Assembly (NCBI GenBank): GCA_019359715.1
Contig: JAHHGS010000033.1
Coordinates: forward strand, 43,250 to 107,249
DNA length: 64,000 nucleotides
Direction of reading: 5' to 3'
DNA from: Aphanocapsa sp. GSE-SYN-MK-11-07L
Lineage (GTDB): Bacteria; Cyanobacteriota; Cyanobacteriia; Thermosynechococcales; Thermosynechococcaceae
The translations under genes were made by a program, and so were the position numbers. Of this stretch, positions 24,668-33,218 are shown piece by piece. The notes below the pieces were generated by a model, which worked only from the letters and a program-made list of their open reading frames with translations, was not told the DNA's origin and searched no databases. Position 1 is the first letter of the stretch; each line of letters begins with the position of its first letter.

Positions 24668-25263
24668 TTAAGAAAAATCCAACTAGAGATTATCCTAATC
24701 GCGATTTGAACTGCCTGTTAACGCTAGCGATCCGATCGCTTCTCCCCTCAAGGTTAAATCCTTCCAGGTCAAATACAGATGCTTTTGCGAAAGGCAGCAA
24801 ACCGGATAAAGCGACCCTCTCCGCTCATCCCTCAAGCAAAAACTCTCAGCGTGGAGGCTTAGCCCTCACGCCTGAGAGTCAATTTTACAAGGAAAAGCTA
24901 TCAGTCCAAACGCTTAAAATTCAACGACTCCTCTAATTTGACCCCCAAACTAGCCGGAACCAGATAAAGACTCTCATCAGTTGCTGTTAAGCACCCTGCT
25001 GCCAATCCCCCCGATTTTCTGATTTTTTCAATCCTAGCCCCCGACTCAAACCCGATTCAAGCGCTAGACGGACTAGCATATTAAATCGCATCAACTTTAA
25101 CCTAAGCTGCATCCAAGTTCCCCCATATTTAGTTCTTACAATTTAGCAGCCCTCACATCATGGTTGTCTGCTATATTGCCCAGTTTTGAGCAGTTTCTGC
25201 ATTTATATTACTTCTGATGGCGTCTATCTGTAGCTTAAATTACTCTTCAGATCGATCTTTACT
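24668..25263. other. 596-bp intergenic region
   Basis: No coding frame I would support. It contains the hairpin at 24842-24879 and a C-rich tract around 24995-25060. It separates the DUF2993 gene from the lyase/cpe group. See the finding on a possible small RNA. Confidence 0.5.
24842..24879 (-). terminator. Terminator-like hairpin on the minus strand
   Basis: Stem ACTCTCAG-CGTG (24842-24853) pairs with CACG-C-CTGAGAGT (24867-24879) with one bulged base; the loop is about 13 bases. On the minus strand the hairpin is followed by TTTTTG (A-run at 24838-24842 on plus), a rho-independent layout. The nearest upstream minus-strand gene stops 385 bp earlier. Confidence 0.6.
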
Positions 25264-26010
25264 CTAGGCGGGCAGGATCGTGATGCAGCCCCGACAAAAC
25301 AGTTCGCCAGCCGTTAATGTGATTTCTGTCAGGGAGACTTCAGGGCCAAAATCGATCACAAATCCTGCCAGTCCTTCGAGGGCAAATCCTCGCTTGGCAT
25401 TGGGGCGGGTTAACCATTGCGGAGAGTCAAACCGGAGCTGGCGCGGACTCGCCAAGCTAAGCTGGGTGCGGAGTGCAAATGGAATCATTTTTCCTGGCTC
25501 TGTTTGCACAGACATGCCCAGAGTAAGTTGCTCTGCCTCCAGTAAGATTTGCAAATCTTGCAGCGATTGCGGTTGAGGGCCCAAAACATCAACTAGGGAT
25601 GGGTCTGCGCTCAGCAATTGGTTGAGTAAATCAGCCACAGCATTCACCATTAGCGGTGCAGCCAGAGAGGCATTTAAGTCCGCTTGGTGCAGGCTTAGCT
25701 CAGCCTCGACTGGAATCGGTTGCAGCAGTTGCAGCGGTTTACCTCTAATCACCTGCCCCAAATTAATTTGGATACCCTGTCCTAACAGTTGAATTTGGCT
25801 CAGGTGCAACCCTTGATAAACCGCTTGGCGGGCCCCAACTCGCACCTGAGGAATATATCCAGACAGAATTTGACGATCGCCCGCTTCAATCTGCACCTGT
25901 AGGTGCTCAATCTGCTCGACCTGCGATCGCAGCCATAGCTGGACTGCCGGAGCAACAACAGCACTGATCAGGCGGCTACCTTTGGCAGCAGTTGGCAGTT
26001 TTTCGGTCAC
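25264..26010 (-). CDS. DUF2993 (LmeA-like phospholipid-binding) protein
   Basis: 248 residues from a GTG start. The pattern GSRLISAVVAPAVQLWLRSQVEQIEHLQVQIEAGDRQILSGYIPQVRVGARQAVYQGLHLSQIQLLGQGIQ is characteristic of cyanobacterial DUF2993 proteins, with an amphipathic N-terminal stretch rather than a clear signal peptide. DUF2993 domains resemble LmeA, a phospholipid-binding protein, so a lipid-related role is a family inference. Isolated gene; divergent from the coiled-coil gene at 26169. Confidence 0.78.
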   Translation of the reverse strand: MTEKLPTAAKGSRLISAVVAPAVQLWLRSQVEQIEHLQVQIEAGDRQILSGYIPQVRVGARQAVYQGLHLSQIQLLGQGIQINLGQVIRGKPLQLLQPIPVEAELSLHQADLNASLAAPLMVNAVADLLNQLLSADPSLVDVLGPQPQSLQDLQILLEAEQLTLGMSVQTEPGKMIPFALRTQLSLASPRQLRFDSPQWLTRPNAKRGFALEGLAGFVIDFGPEVSLTEITLTAGELFCRGCITILPA

Positions 26011-26168
26011 AGCAGCAAGTTTAAACGAGGGTTAAGGAAGCAATAAATTTGCCCGATCATGCTATCTGATCGGCACTAGGATTGCTCGATCTAAAAGATC
26101 GCTCTAAGATTGTAGAATCCTGCGGGGGATACAAAAGTTTTGTAGTGGAATCAATATTAATTAATGAC

Positions 26169-26804
26169 ATGGCAAATATTAAGGCAGAAGACGTTCGCGA
26201 TCGGTTGGGTAACATCGATCAGGTTCGAGAACTCCTGTTCGGGCATATTGTGACAGATTATGAGCAACGGTTTGAAACCTCTATTCAACGCATTGATCGG
26301 TTAGAGACTGATTTGGCCAGCTTTCAAACTGAAATTCGCGATCGCCTGAACCAGCTCCAGGAATCTTTAACCACGGAATTGCGCTCTGGATTAAGTTCAC
26401 TTGAAAAGCAAGTCCAGTACCTGACATTTACCTCCCATGAGCAAACAAATCATTTGCAATATCGAGTCCACGAAGTTGAGCAAAAAAGTGACAGCGGTCT
26501 AGAATCACTGCACCGCACCGTCACCAGCCAAACCAATACGCTCAAAACCGACCTCTTACAAACCAAAGAGCATTTAGAAGAGGCGCTGCGGGCGCTGGAA
26601 AAACGAGTCTTTGATGAGATTGACAAGGATCTGTCGGCCATTAAAGACGGCAAAATCTCTCGCGTTGATCTGGCTGATTTGCTGTTTGAGCTGTGCTTAA
26701 AGGTGAAAGGAGCAGAGTTTATTCCAACCCTACCCGGTGCAGATAGCCCAATTAGTGCAGATTATGTCCTGCTTGAGCAGAATTCAGCCAACCCTCATTC
26801 TTAG
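26169..26804 (+). CDS. Coiled-coil protein upstream of the OmpA/GTPase genes
   Basis: 211 residues from ATG 26169 (MANIKAEDVRDRLGNI); the frame upstream to 26082 would add 29 residues and lacks a good ribosome site. Most of the protein is heptad-repeat coiled coil (residues about 30-160: TSIQRIDRLETDLASFQTEI, LHRTVTSQTNTLKTDLLQT). The last 45 residues, with DLADLLFELCLKVKG, look globular. No membrane segment or signal peptide. Relatives appear to occur next to OmpA-like proteins in cyanobacteria, from memory. It is followed by the leader ORF and the large OmpA-type gene. Function unknown; a scaffold for the GTPase/OmpA module is my inference. Confidence 0.7.
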   Translation: MANIKAEDVRDRLGNIDQVRELLFGHIVTDYEQRFETSIQRIDRLETDLASFQTEIRDRLNQLQESLTTELRSGLSSLEKQVQYLTFTSHEQTNHLQYRVHEVEQKSDSGLESLHRTVTSQTNTLKTDLLQTKEHLEEALRALEKRVFDEIDKDLSAIKDGKISRVDLADLLFELCLKVKGAEFIPTLPGADSPISADYVLLEQNSANPHS

Positions 26805-26862
26805 CTTTTGAGGTAACAGGTCTACCATTGGCAACCCTTGAATTAAACCAGGAGGATATCAG

Positions 26863-26916
26863 ATGTTTGCTGGGTCAGCGGATCAGATTTGTATCCGTCA
26901 AGACCACGAAACCTGA
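26863..26916 (+). other. Short leader reading frame with strong Shine-Dalgarno, in frame with the OmpA gene
   Basis: An ATG at 26863 has an AGGAGGA sequence 8 bases upstream, the best ribosome site in the region. It reads MFAGSADQICIRQDHET and then a TGA at 26914. The frame is the same as the large OmpA gene that opens with GTG at 26938, 75 bases later. So either this is a 17-residue leader peptide for translational coupling, or the TGA interrupts the true start of the big protein. Confidence 0.45.
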
Positions 26917-26937
26917 GCCAGCTACCCCCTAACGATT

Positions 26938-29142
26938 GTGTTGTCTCCCGAAAATCCCCTCAAAAACCAAGCAGCTCCGATCGGTGCCGCTGATCAAGAC
27001 ATTGATCAATCTCTGAAGAGCTTGGTTGATATCTTGCTGGATATTGATGCCGATCAAACCGCCAAATCATCTGCTACTGCTCGTAAAGTATCCCCTGAGT
27101 CTTGGCCGCCTGAATTGATGGTGCTGCCGCCCCCGCCTCAGCCATCCGTATTTTCAGCCAAGCCTCTGACTCTGGAACCACCGCAAGTTCACATCAAACC
27201 GCCAGGACAACCGCCATCTAGCTCAACCGCCAAGCCACCCCAACAGTCAGAGTTTCTAAGGCAAGCTCAAAATGATATCCGGTTTGTGCTCGGCCGATTA
27301 GACGAAAAAGTGACTCGCCTTGAGCGCAAGATTGATCAACCAACGGAGTTGATCAACCCATTGCTGCCTCTGATTACGGAACTGCTGACCCTCAAGCATA
27401 CAGAATCAAATCACTCTTTGCTGCAAGCTTTGGTGCCTTTGATTGATCAGGTGATTCAGCTTCGCGCTCAGCAAGATCAAGCCAAGATGGGAGCTGCAAT
27501 TGGTGATATTTTACCGGCTGCGATCGCCCATCAAATTCAACATTCGCCCGCTGCCATTGCCAAAGCGATCGCCCCAGAAATTGCCCTCTCGATTCAAGAG
27601 CAAGCTCAGCTTGACCCAGAGGCGATCGCCCAGTCCTTGGGGCCACAGATGGGGGAGGCAATTAAAAATCAAATTTTGGTTGAGCGAGAGGCGATGGTGG
27701 ATGCTCTCTACCCGGTGATCGGCAACACGATCTCAAAATACATGGTGGAAGTGGTCAAATCGATCAACGACAAGGTGGAAGCTTCGCTCAGTCCAGAAGG
27801 CATTCTGCGGAAAGTTCGGGCCCGGATCAGGGGAGTTTCGGAAGCCGAGCTGATTCTGCAAGAGTCAGTCGGGTTTAAAGTTCAGGCAATTCTGCTGATT
27901 CACAAAGCTTCTGGTCTGGTCATGCGAGACTTGCAGCCGGCCTCTAGCTTTCAGATTGAGGCCGATATGCTAGCCGGGATGCTGACGGCGATTCGCAGTT
28001 TTGTCAGCGAGTGCATGACGCAGCCCGACACCGATTCCGAACTGCATCAGATTGAGTACAACGCCTCCAAAATTGTCCTAGAAGTGGCTGGTTATTGCTA
28101 CCTGGCAGTGATTATTAAAGGCGAACCCTCACCAGCGTTTATTGAAAAAATTCGCACCACCCTGGGGCAAATTGTTCTGAAGTCGGGCAAGGCGATCGCA
28201 TACTATGACGGCGATCCTGGCAATATTCCTGCCAGTGTTGACCTTTGCCTAGACAGGTTATTGGCTGCTGAACCTAAACCTGCCCCAGCCGCCAAATTTC
28301 CGGTCGGGATTGCCGTGTTGCTGGGGCTGATTTTAATTCCGTTGGGATTTTTCAGCTACCGGAGTTACGTTGCTCACAAAGTTGAGCTGAAAACCGCTGA
28401 TGCCCTGGATGGCGTGCCAGAGCTATCGGTTTACCGAATTGTGCCGAAAGTAGAGGGGAGCAAATTAACCTTGACTGGGCGATTGCCCAACGATGCTCTG
28501 CGCCAGCAGGCAGCAGTCGTGGCTGCTCAGGTTGCGCCCAACTGGCCGGTTGCCAACCAAATTTTGACCGTGGATGTTCCGGCAGACCCAACCCGGATTG
28601 CGGGTGAGGTAGAACGAGTGGCGTGGATTTTTAACCAGAAACCAGGGGTAGCGATCGCGGCTCAACATCAATTTAACTCCAACAGCGTTGACGTGACCGG
28701 GATTGTGGCTGATTTCCAAGACAGTCAGCAGCTCACCCAAGCCCTGAAAAAAATTCCTGGCCTTGCCAAAGTGACTAGCACGGTGCAAATTCGCCCCGTG
28801 CTAGAGAGCCAGATTTACTTTGATCTCAATTCTGCCCAGGTTGAAGCCAGCAACTTGGCTCGCCTGCGATCGATTCGACAATTTTTAGATCAAAACCCTA
28901 GTGTGGCGCTCAAAATCATTGGCCATAGCGACCCAACTGGGGAGCAGAGCCGGAATCAACAGCTCAGCCGAGAGCGGGCCCGCAATGTGCAGCAAGTTTT
29001 GATTACGGAAGGGATTAGTCCGACTCGCTTACAAGTCCAAGTCAGCGATCAGTTGCCGCCGAGTATTACCCCCCAGCAGCCCCTGAGGCTCAGCCGCAGC
29101 GTTCGGTTTGAAGTGTTCATCCCTGTTCAGAAGCGAGAATAA
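26938..29142 (+). CDS. Large OmpA-family envelope protein with cytoplasmic regulatory region
   Basis: 734 residues from the GTG at 26938. Layout: a Pro/Ser-rich N-terminal region (about 50-100), helical repeat-like segments (about 170-280: AIAHQIQHSPAAIAKAI), a globular segment (about 290-430) with VQAILLIHKASGLVMRDLQP, a membrane helix (about 455-474, FPVGIAVLLGLILIPLGF), a BON-like region, and a C-terminal OmpA/MotB peptidoglycan-binding domain (ESQIYFDLNSAQVE; KIIGHSDPTGEQSRNQQLS). Thus it spans the cytoplasmic membrane and reaches peptidoglycan. The globular cytoplasmic segment resembles a roadblock/longin fold, a GTPase partner type. No Shine-Dalgarno lies just before the GTG. The next gene starts 1 base after its stop. 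Confidence 0.78.
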   Translation: MLSPENPLKNQAAPIGAADQDIDQSLKSLVDILLDIDADQTAKSSATARKVSPESWPPELMVLPPPPQPSVFSAKPLTLEPPQVHIKPPGQPPSSSTAKPPQQSEFLRQAQNDIRFVLGRLDEKVTRLERKIDQPTELINPLLPLITELLTLKHTESNHSLLQALVPLIDQVIQLRAQQDQAKMGAAIGDILPAAIAHQIQHSPAAIAKAIAPEIALSIQEQAQLDPEAIAQSLGPQMGEAIKNQILVEREAMVDALYPVIGNTISKYMVEVVKSINDKVEASLSPEGILRKVRARIRGVSEAELILQESVGFKVQAILLIHKASGLVMRDLQPASSFQIEADMLAGMLTAIRSFVSECMTQPDTDSELHQIEYNASKIVLEVAGYCYLAVIIKGEPSPAFIEKIRTTLGQIVLKSGKAIAYYDGDPGNIPASVDLCLDRLLAAEPKPAPAAKFPVGIAVLLGLILIPLGFFSYRSYVAHKVELKTADALDGVPELSVYRIVPKVEGSKLTLTGRLPNDALRQQAAVVAAQVAPNWPVANQILTVDVPADPTRIAGEVERVAWIFNQKPGVAIAAQHQFNSNSVDVTGIVADFQDSQQLTQALKKIPGLAKVTSTVQIRPVLESQIYFDLNSAQVEASNLARLRSIRQFLDQNPSVALKIIGHSDPTGEQSRNQQLSRERARNVQQVLITEGISPTRLQVQVSDQLPPSITPQQPLRLSRSVRFEVFIPVQKRE

Positions 29143-29143
29143 G

Positions 29144-29686
29144 ATGTCAGTAATTTCTAAAAAAATTTGCATGGTTGGCGATTTTGGCGTCGGTAAAACC
29201 AGCCTGGTTCGCCGCTTTTTAGACCGACAGTTTAGCGACCATTATTTATCGACGATTGGGGTCAAAATCTCCCGCAAGCTGATTCCTGTCCCGACCGATC
29301 AGGATTTACAGCTAATCATTTGGGATATTGAGGGCAAAACTCAGTTTCAGTCGATCACGCCCCACTATTTAGAAGGGGCAATGGGAGCGGTAATTGTCGC
29401 CGATCTGAATCGACCGGAAACGATTGAGCACATTCAAAGTCATATCCAACTGTTAACCTCGGTCAACTCCAGCACAATTCCCTGTCTGGTCGCCCTGAAT
29501 AAAGTTGACACAATCACCAAGTCTGGCCAAGAGCGATCAGTGATTGCAGAACTGGAGGTTCATCCCCAGGTAGTTACAGTTTGTCAAACTTCGGCTAAAA
29601 CTGGACAATGTGTAGACCAGATGTTTGAGTCCCTAGCCCAGCGATTGTTAGAGCATCATCACGCCCGCACCTCCGAGCGCTCCTAA
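29144..29686 (+). CDS. Ras-like small GTPase
   Basis: 180 residues from ATG 29144, one base after the OmpA gene's stop, so translation is coupled. All GTPase motifs are visible: P-loop GDFGVGKTS (near residue 12), switch I threonine in STIGVKI, G3 WDIEGK, G4 NKVD and G5 TSAK. The G3 position has Glu where Ala/Thr of Rab/Ras DTAGQ is, and has no glutamine after the glycine (K instead), which suggests intrinsic hydrolysis is weak or depends on a partner. Bacterial Ras-like GTPases such as MglA control cell polarity through roadblock-domain partners. The OmpA neighbour carries such a candidate domain. Confidence 0.88.
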   Translation: MSVISKKICMVGDFGVGKTSLVRRFLDRQFSDHYLSTIGVKISRKLIPVPTDQDLQLIIWDIEGKTQFQSITPHYLEGAMGAVIVADLNRPETIEHIQSHIQLLTSVNSSTIPCLVALNKVDTITKSGQERSVIAELEVHPQVVTVCQTSAKTGQCVDQMFESLAQRLLEHHHARTSERS

Positions 29687-29756
29687 ACCAGGCGGGTAAA
29701 CCTCTACTCCAGAAGGCATAACTGTCGGCTGGATTTGGCTAATTTTTAGGATTTGT

Positions 29757-31847
29757 ATGCCTTTTGCCCCCTCACCTTGTACACTCACCCCTGATTTAAC
29801 CGTTAAGCAGGCGATCGCTGCCATGCAAAAGGCGGGGGTTGGGTTTGCCTTGGTGGTTGAGCAGCAGCAGTTATTGGGGACAATCAGCGATCGCCAAATT
29901 CTCTCTCTGGCTGCATCGGAGCAGAACTGGCAGGACTGTTTGGTCGCTGATGTACTAGCTCAGCAGATGCCTTCCCTGCCAGGATCTGAGTTATCTCAGG
30001 CAATCGAGCAACCGTCCTTAGCTGTGGAAACATACTTGAACCAGGAGTTAAAGTCTGCTCTAGAAACAATTGAACTTTTGGAAACCCAGCTCCGCAATCA
30101 GGAGCAAAATTTAGAGCAGTCCCAAAGTCGTTTGGACGGCATTCTCAGTTCGATTGAGGATGTGGTCTGGGCGATGATTCCCGGCACCTGGCAATTGCTG
30201 TATCTTAATTCGGCGACTCAAAAAGTTTTTGGCAGGACGATCGCCGACTTTTTGCAACAGCTCAGCCTCTGGCAAGACATGGTTCACCCAGACGATCGCG
30301 GCTTGGTTGAGCAGGCGTTTGAGTCTCTTTACAGATCGGCGCGAGAAGATATTGAATACCGGATTATTTGGCCTAATCAAGAAGTGCGCTGGGTGAGCAG
30401 CCGCATCTACTTGATCAAAGACGAGCAGGGCAATCCAATCCGGATTGATGGCATCACCACAGACATTACAGCCCGCCGGCAGATTCAAGAAGCGCTGGTT
30501 TACAGTGCTCTCCACGATGGATTAACCGGCTTAGCCAACCGCAACTTGCTCAGCGATCGGCTCCAGCAATCCTGTCGGCGGATTCGGCGGCAGCCCAACA
30601 AGCTGTTGGCAGTTTTATTCTTAGACCTGGATCGGTTTAAGTTGATTAACGACAGTTTGGGGCATCAAATTGGGGATCAAATTTTGATCACCGTTGCGCA
30701 ACGGCTACAAACCTGCCAGCGGATGGGGGACACGATCGCCCGCTTGGGCGGAGATGAATTTGTCTTACTGCTAGAAGACCTAGAGAGTCCAGAAATTGCT
30801 CTCCGGGTGGCGACCAGAATCCATGAAGCGCTGAAAGCGCCGATTCAAATTGATGGGCACGAGATTGTGATTTCAACCAGCATCGGGATCGCCTTTGGGA
30901 CAGCTCAAAGCTGCGGAGACGACACCGTGGCTAATCTGCTGCGAGATGCCGATACCGCTATGTACAGAGCCAAGGCGATCGGGCAGGGTAAGCACGAAGT
31001 CTTCGATCATTCAATGCATACGGAAGCCCTTAAACAGCTAGAAACAGAAACGGATTTGCGCCGTTTGCTGACGGAAGCCGAAACCGCAAAGGGGGTATCT
31101 TCAGAACTACGGGTTTACTATCAGCCAATTTTGGCCCTAGAAACGCTTGAAATTGAGGGATTTGAAGCCTTGGTGCGCTGGCAACATCCCCAAAAGGGTT
31201 TGATTGCTCCCGACGAGTTTATCCCGATCGCCGAAGAGACTGGCTTGATTGTTCGGCTCGATCAATGGGTGGTGGCGACCGCCTATCGACAATTGGATCT
31301 TTGGCAGCAGCAGTTCCCCAACTTGGGGCCCCTGTCGATGAGTGTTAATTTGTCTGGCAAGCACTTTGAGTCTCCCGGATTAGTCGCCTTTTTCGACCAG
31401 ATGCTGCAAGACACCAAACTTGCCCCCAGTTGCCTGAAGCTGGAAATTACCGAAACCGCTGTGATTAAAAACCCAGAAGCGGCTGCCACAACCCTAGAGC
31501 AGCTTCAAAGGCGAGGAATTCAAATTTGTCTAGATGATTTTGGGACGGGCTATGCTTCGTTGAGTTACCTGCAAGCATTTCCGTTTCATATTCTGAAAGT
31601 CGATCGCTCCTTTATCCATAAGCTAGGAGCAAATCAACAAGACAATACGGCGATTACGAGGGCGATCGTCAAACTCGGCAATACTCTGGGATTGGGCATT
31701 GTGGCCGAAGGGATTGAAGAATGGGCACAGGTCGAGCATTTGAAATCCTTGGACTGTTCCCACGGGCAGGGCTACTTGTTCTCCCACCCGATGAGCAGCG
31801 GGGATGCGACAAATTTTTTGGTTAATGCCCAAGAACCCGCAACCTGA
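29757..31847 (+). CDS. CBS-PAS-GGDEF-EAL cyclic-di-GMP protein
   Basis: 696 residues. An N-terminal CBS-type motif (TVKQAIAAMQKAGVGFALVV, then LLGTISDRQIL) is present once rather than as the usual pair. A coiled coil (about 95-125) leads into a PAS domain (ILSSIEDVVWAMIPGTWQLLYLNSAT, DITARRQIQEA). The diguanylate cyclase half has LTGLANRN and an intact GGDEF (GGDEFVLLLED). The phosphodiesterase half has EAL (EGFEALVRWQHP), the metal-binding Glu in LEITETAVI and the DDFGTGYASL loop. Both signatures look catalytically complete. It is 70 bp from the GTPase gene and likely in the same unit. It sets local cyclic-di-GMP levels. Confidence 0.9.
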   Translation: MPFAPSPCTLTPDLTVKQAIAAMQKAGVGFALVVEQQQLLGTISDRQILSLAASEQNWQDCLVADVLAQQMPSLPGSELSQAIEQPSLAVETYLNQELKSALETIELLETQLRNQEQNLEQSQSRLDGILSSIEDVVWAMIPGTWQLLYLNSATQKVFGRTIADFLQQLSLWQDMVHPDDRGLVEQAFESLYRSAREDIEYRIIWPNQEVRWVSSRIYLIKDEQGNPIRIDGITTDITARRQIQEALVYSALHDGLTGLANRNLLSDRLQQSCRRIRRQPNKLLAVLFLDLDRFKLINDSLGHQIGDQILITVAQRLQTCQRMGDTIARLGGDEFVLLLEDLESPEIALRVATRIHEALKAPIQIDGHEIVISTSIGIAFGTAQSCGDDTVANLLRDADTAMYRAKAIGQGKHEVFDHSMHTEALKQLETETDLRRLLTEAETAKGVSSELRVYYQPILALETLEIEGFEALVRWQHPQKGLIAPDEFIPIAEETGLIVRLDQWVVATAYRQLDLWQQQFPNLGPLSMSVNLSGKHFESPGLVAFFDQMLQDTKLAPSCLKLEITETAVIKNPEAAATTLEQLQRRGIQICLDDFGTGYASLSYLQAFPFHILKVDRSFIHKLGANQQDNTAITRAIVKLGNTLGLGIVAEGIEEWAQVEHLKSLDCSHGQGYLFSHPMSSGDATNFLVNAQEPAT

Positions 31848-31879
31848 TTCTTGCTCAGCGCTAATCACAATAGAGTCCC

Positions 31880-33040
31880 TCAGCCTGAAACTTCGGCGAG
31901 GGCTTGGGCCAAGTCTGCAATCAAGTCCTGGCCGTTTTCTAAGCCAACCGAAACTCGCAGCAGATTTCCAGGGGTGCGGGTATTTTTGCCTTCGATCGAA
32001 GCCCGATGTTCAATCAGACTCTCTACCCCCCCTAAGCTAGTTGCACGGGTAAACAGTTGCAGTTTGGCGGCAACTGCGATCGCCTCGGTGCGCCCAGCTT
32101 TGACTTCAAACGACAACATGCCGCCAAATTGGCGCATTTGGCGCCTTGCCAGGTCGTGATTAGGGTGGGTAGCCAAACCCGGATAATGAACAATCTCAAT
32201 CGCTGGATGCTCTGCCAGGAAAGTAGCGATCGCTAACGCGCTCTCACACTGCATCTGAACCCGACAAGCTAGAGTAGCAATTCCCCGCTGGATCAGCCAA
32301 CAGTCAAACGGAGAGGGCACGGCACCGCCAGTGGTTTGGATCTGCCGCACCCGCTGGTAGTAAGGATCAGCAACGCGGGCGATCGCAGCCCCGCCCAAAA
32401 CATCGCTGTGCCCCCCCAGATATTTGGTAGTGGCATGAATCACCCAATCAGCGCCTAATTCTAAGGGGCGTTGCAGAATCGGCGTCGCCCAAGTGCTATC
32501 GCAGACGCATAGAGCCTGGGCCCGATGGGCTAGGTCTGTCACAGCCTGAATGTCGGTCAACTTGAGCATGGGGTTAGAGGGGGTTTCCAGCCAGACTAGA
32601 CGAGTATTTGGCTGTAACGCTTGCTCAACTTCTGACAAGTCAGTCATATCGACGACAGTTACCTGCAATCCCCAGGGAATAAATACTGTTTGCAGCAGTT
32701 GGGTGGTGCCGTGGTAGACATCCGTGGGCACCAGCAAATGATCGCCGGGGCTTAACGCCTGTAATAAGCTCATCGTGGCGGCTGAGCCGGAGCTAAAGGC
32801 GATCGCCGCTTCTCCTCCCTCTAGAACCGCCAAAGCCTGCTCTAAAGCCTGCCGATTTGGATTATCAAGCCGGGTGTAAACGTAGCCGTGGGGATATTCA
32901 CCGTCAGGCTGCCGCTCAAAGGTTGTAGACAGATGAATTGGCGGCCGCACGGCCCCAGTCGCTGAATCAACTCCATGCCCAGCATGAATAGCTAGAGTTT
33001 CAATCTGCACTGATGCAAATTTTGGCTGTTGTAATACCAA
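31880..33040 (-). CDS. Cys/Met metabolism PLP-dependent enzyme (cystathionine gamma-synthase-like)
   Basis: About 386 residues from the TTG at 33040 (GAGG six bases upstream); TTG 33058 and GTG 33010 are other options. The PLP lysine is in VIHATTKYLGGHSDVLGG near residue 205; other family blocks are AIHAGHGVDSATGAVRPPI, YTRLDNPNRQALEQALAVLEGG, SSGSAATM and the TSLGGVESLIEHRAS active-site arginine region. It could be cystathionine gamma-synthase, gamma-lyase, methionine gamma-lyase or O-acetylhomoserine sulfhydrylase; the family cannot be split by eye. Convergent with the cyclic-di-GMP gene. Confidence 0.8.
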   Translation of the reverse strand: MVLQQPKFASVQIETLAIHAGHGVDSATGAVRPPIHLSTTFERQPDGEYPHGYVYTRLDNPNRQALEQALAVLEGGEAAIAFSSGSAATMSLLQALSPGDHLLVPTDVYHGTTQLLQTVFIPWGLQVTVVDMTDLSEVEQALQPNTRLVWLETPSNPMLKLTDIQAVTDLAHRAQALCVCDSTWATPILQRPLELGADWVIHATTKYLGGHSDVLGGAAIARVADPYYQRVRQIQTTGGAVPSPFDCWLIQRGIATLACRVQMQCESALAIATFLAEHPAIEIVHYPGLATHPNHDLARRQMRQFGGMLSFEVKAGRTEAIAVAAKLQLFTRATSLGGVESLIEHRASIEGKNTRTPGNLLRVSVGLENGQDLIADLAQALAEVSG

Positions 33041-33218
33041 TTTAAACCTCAAATACAACAGATGATTTTTAGAACCCGTGTTTAGAGAGGCTTCTAGCCA
33101 AGCTGCTTTGAACTGCAGTATTTCAGCTCCTCTTCGGCACAGTCTGAAACAAGTACTTCACAAAAATTTGATGCCCATATGATGAATTTTTACAGGTATC
33201 TCAGCATAATTTCTAGCC

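Noticed and set aside
24706..24936. A 76-codon plus-strand frame in the gap.
   Set aside because: No ribosome site, no recognisable family, and the frame runs through the hairpin at 24842.
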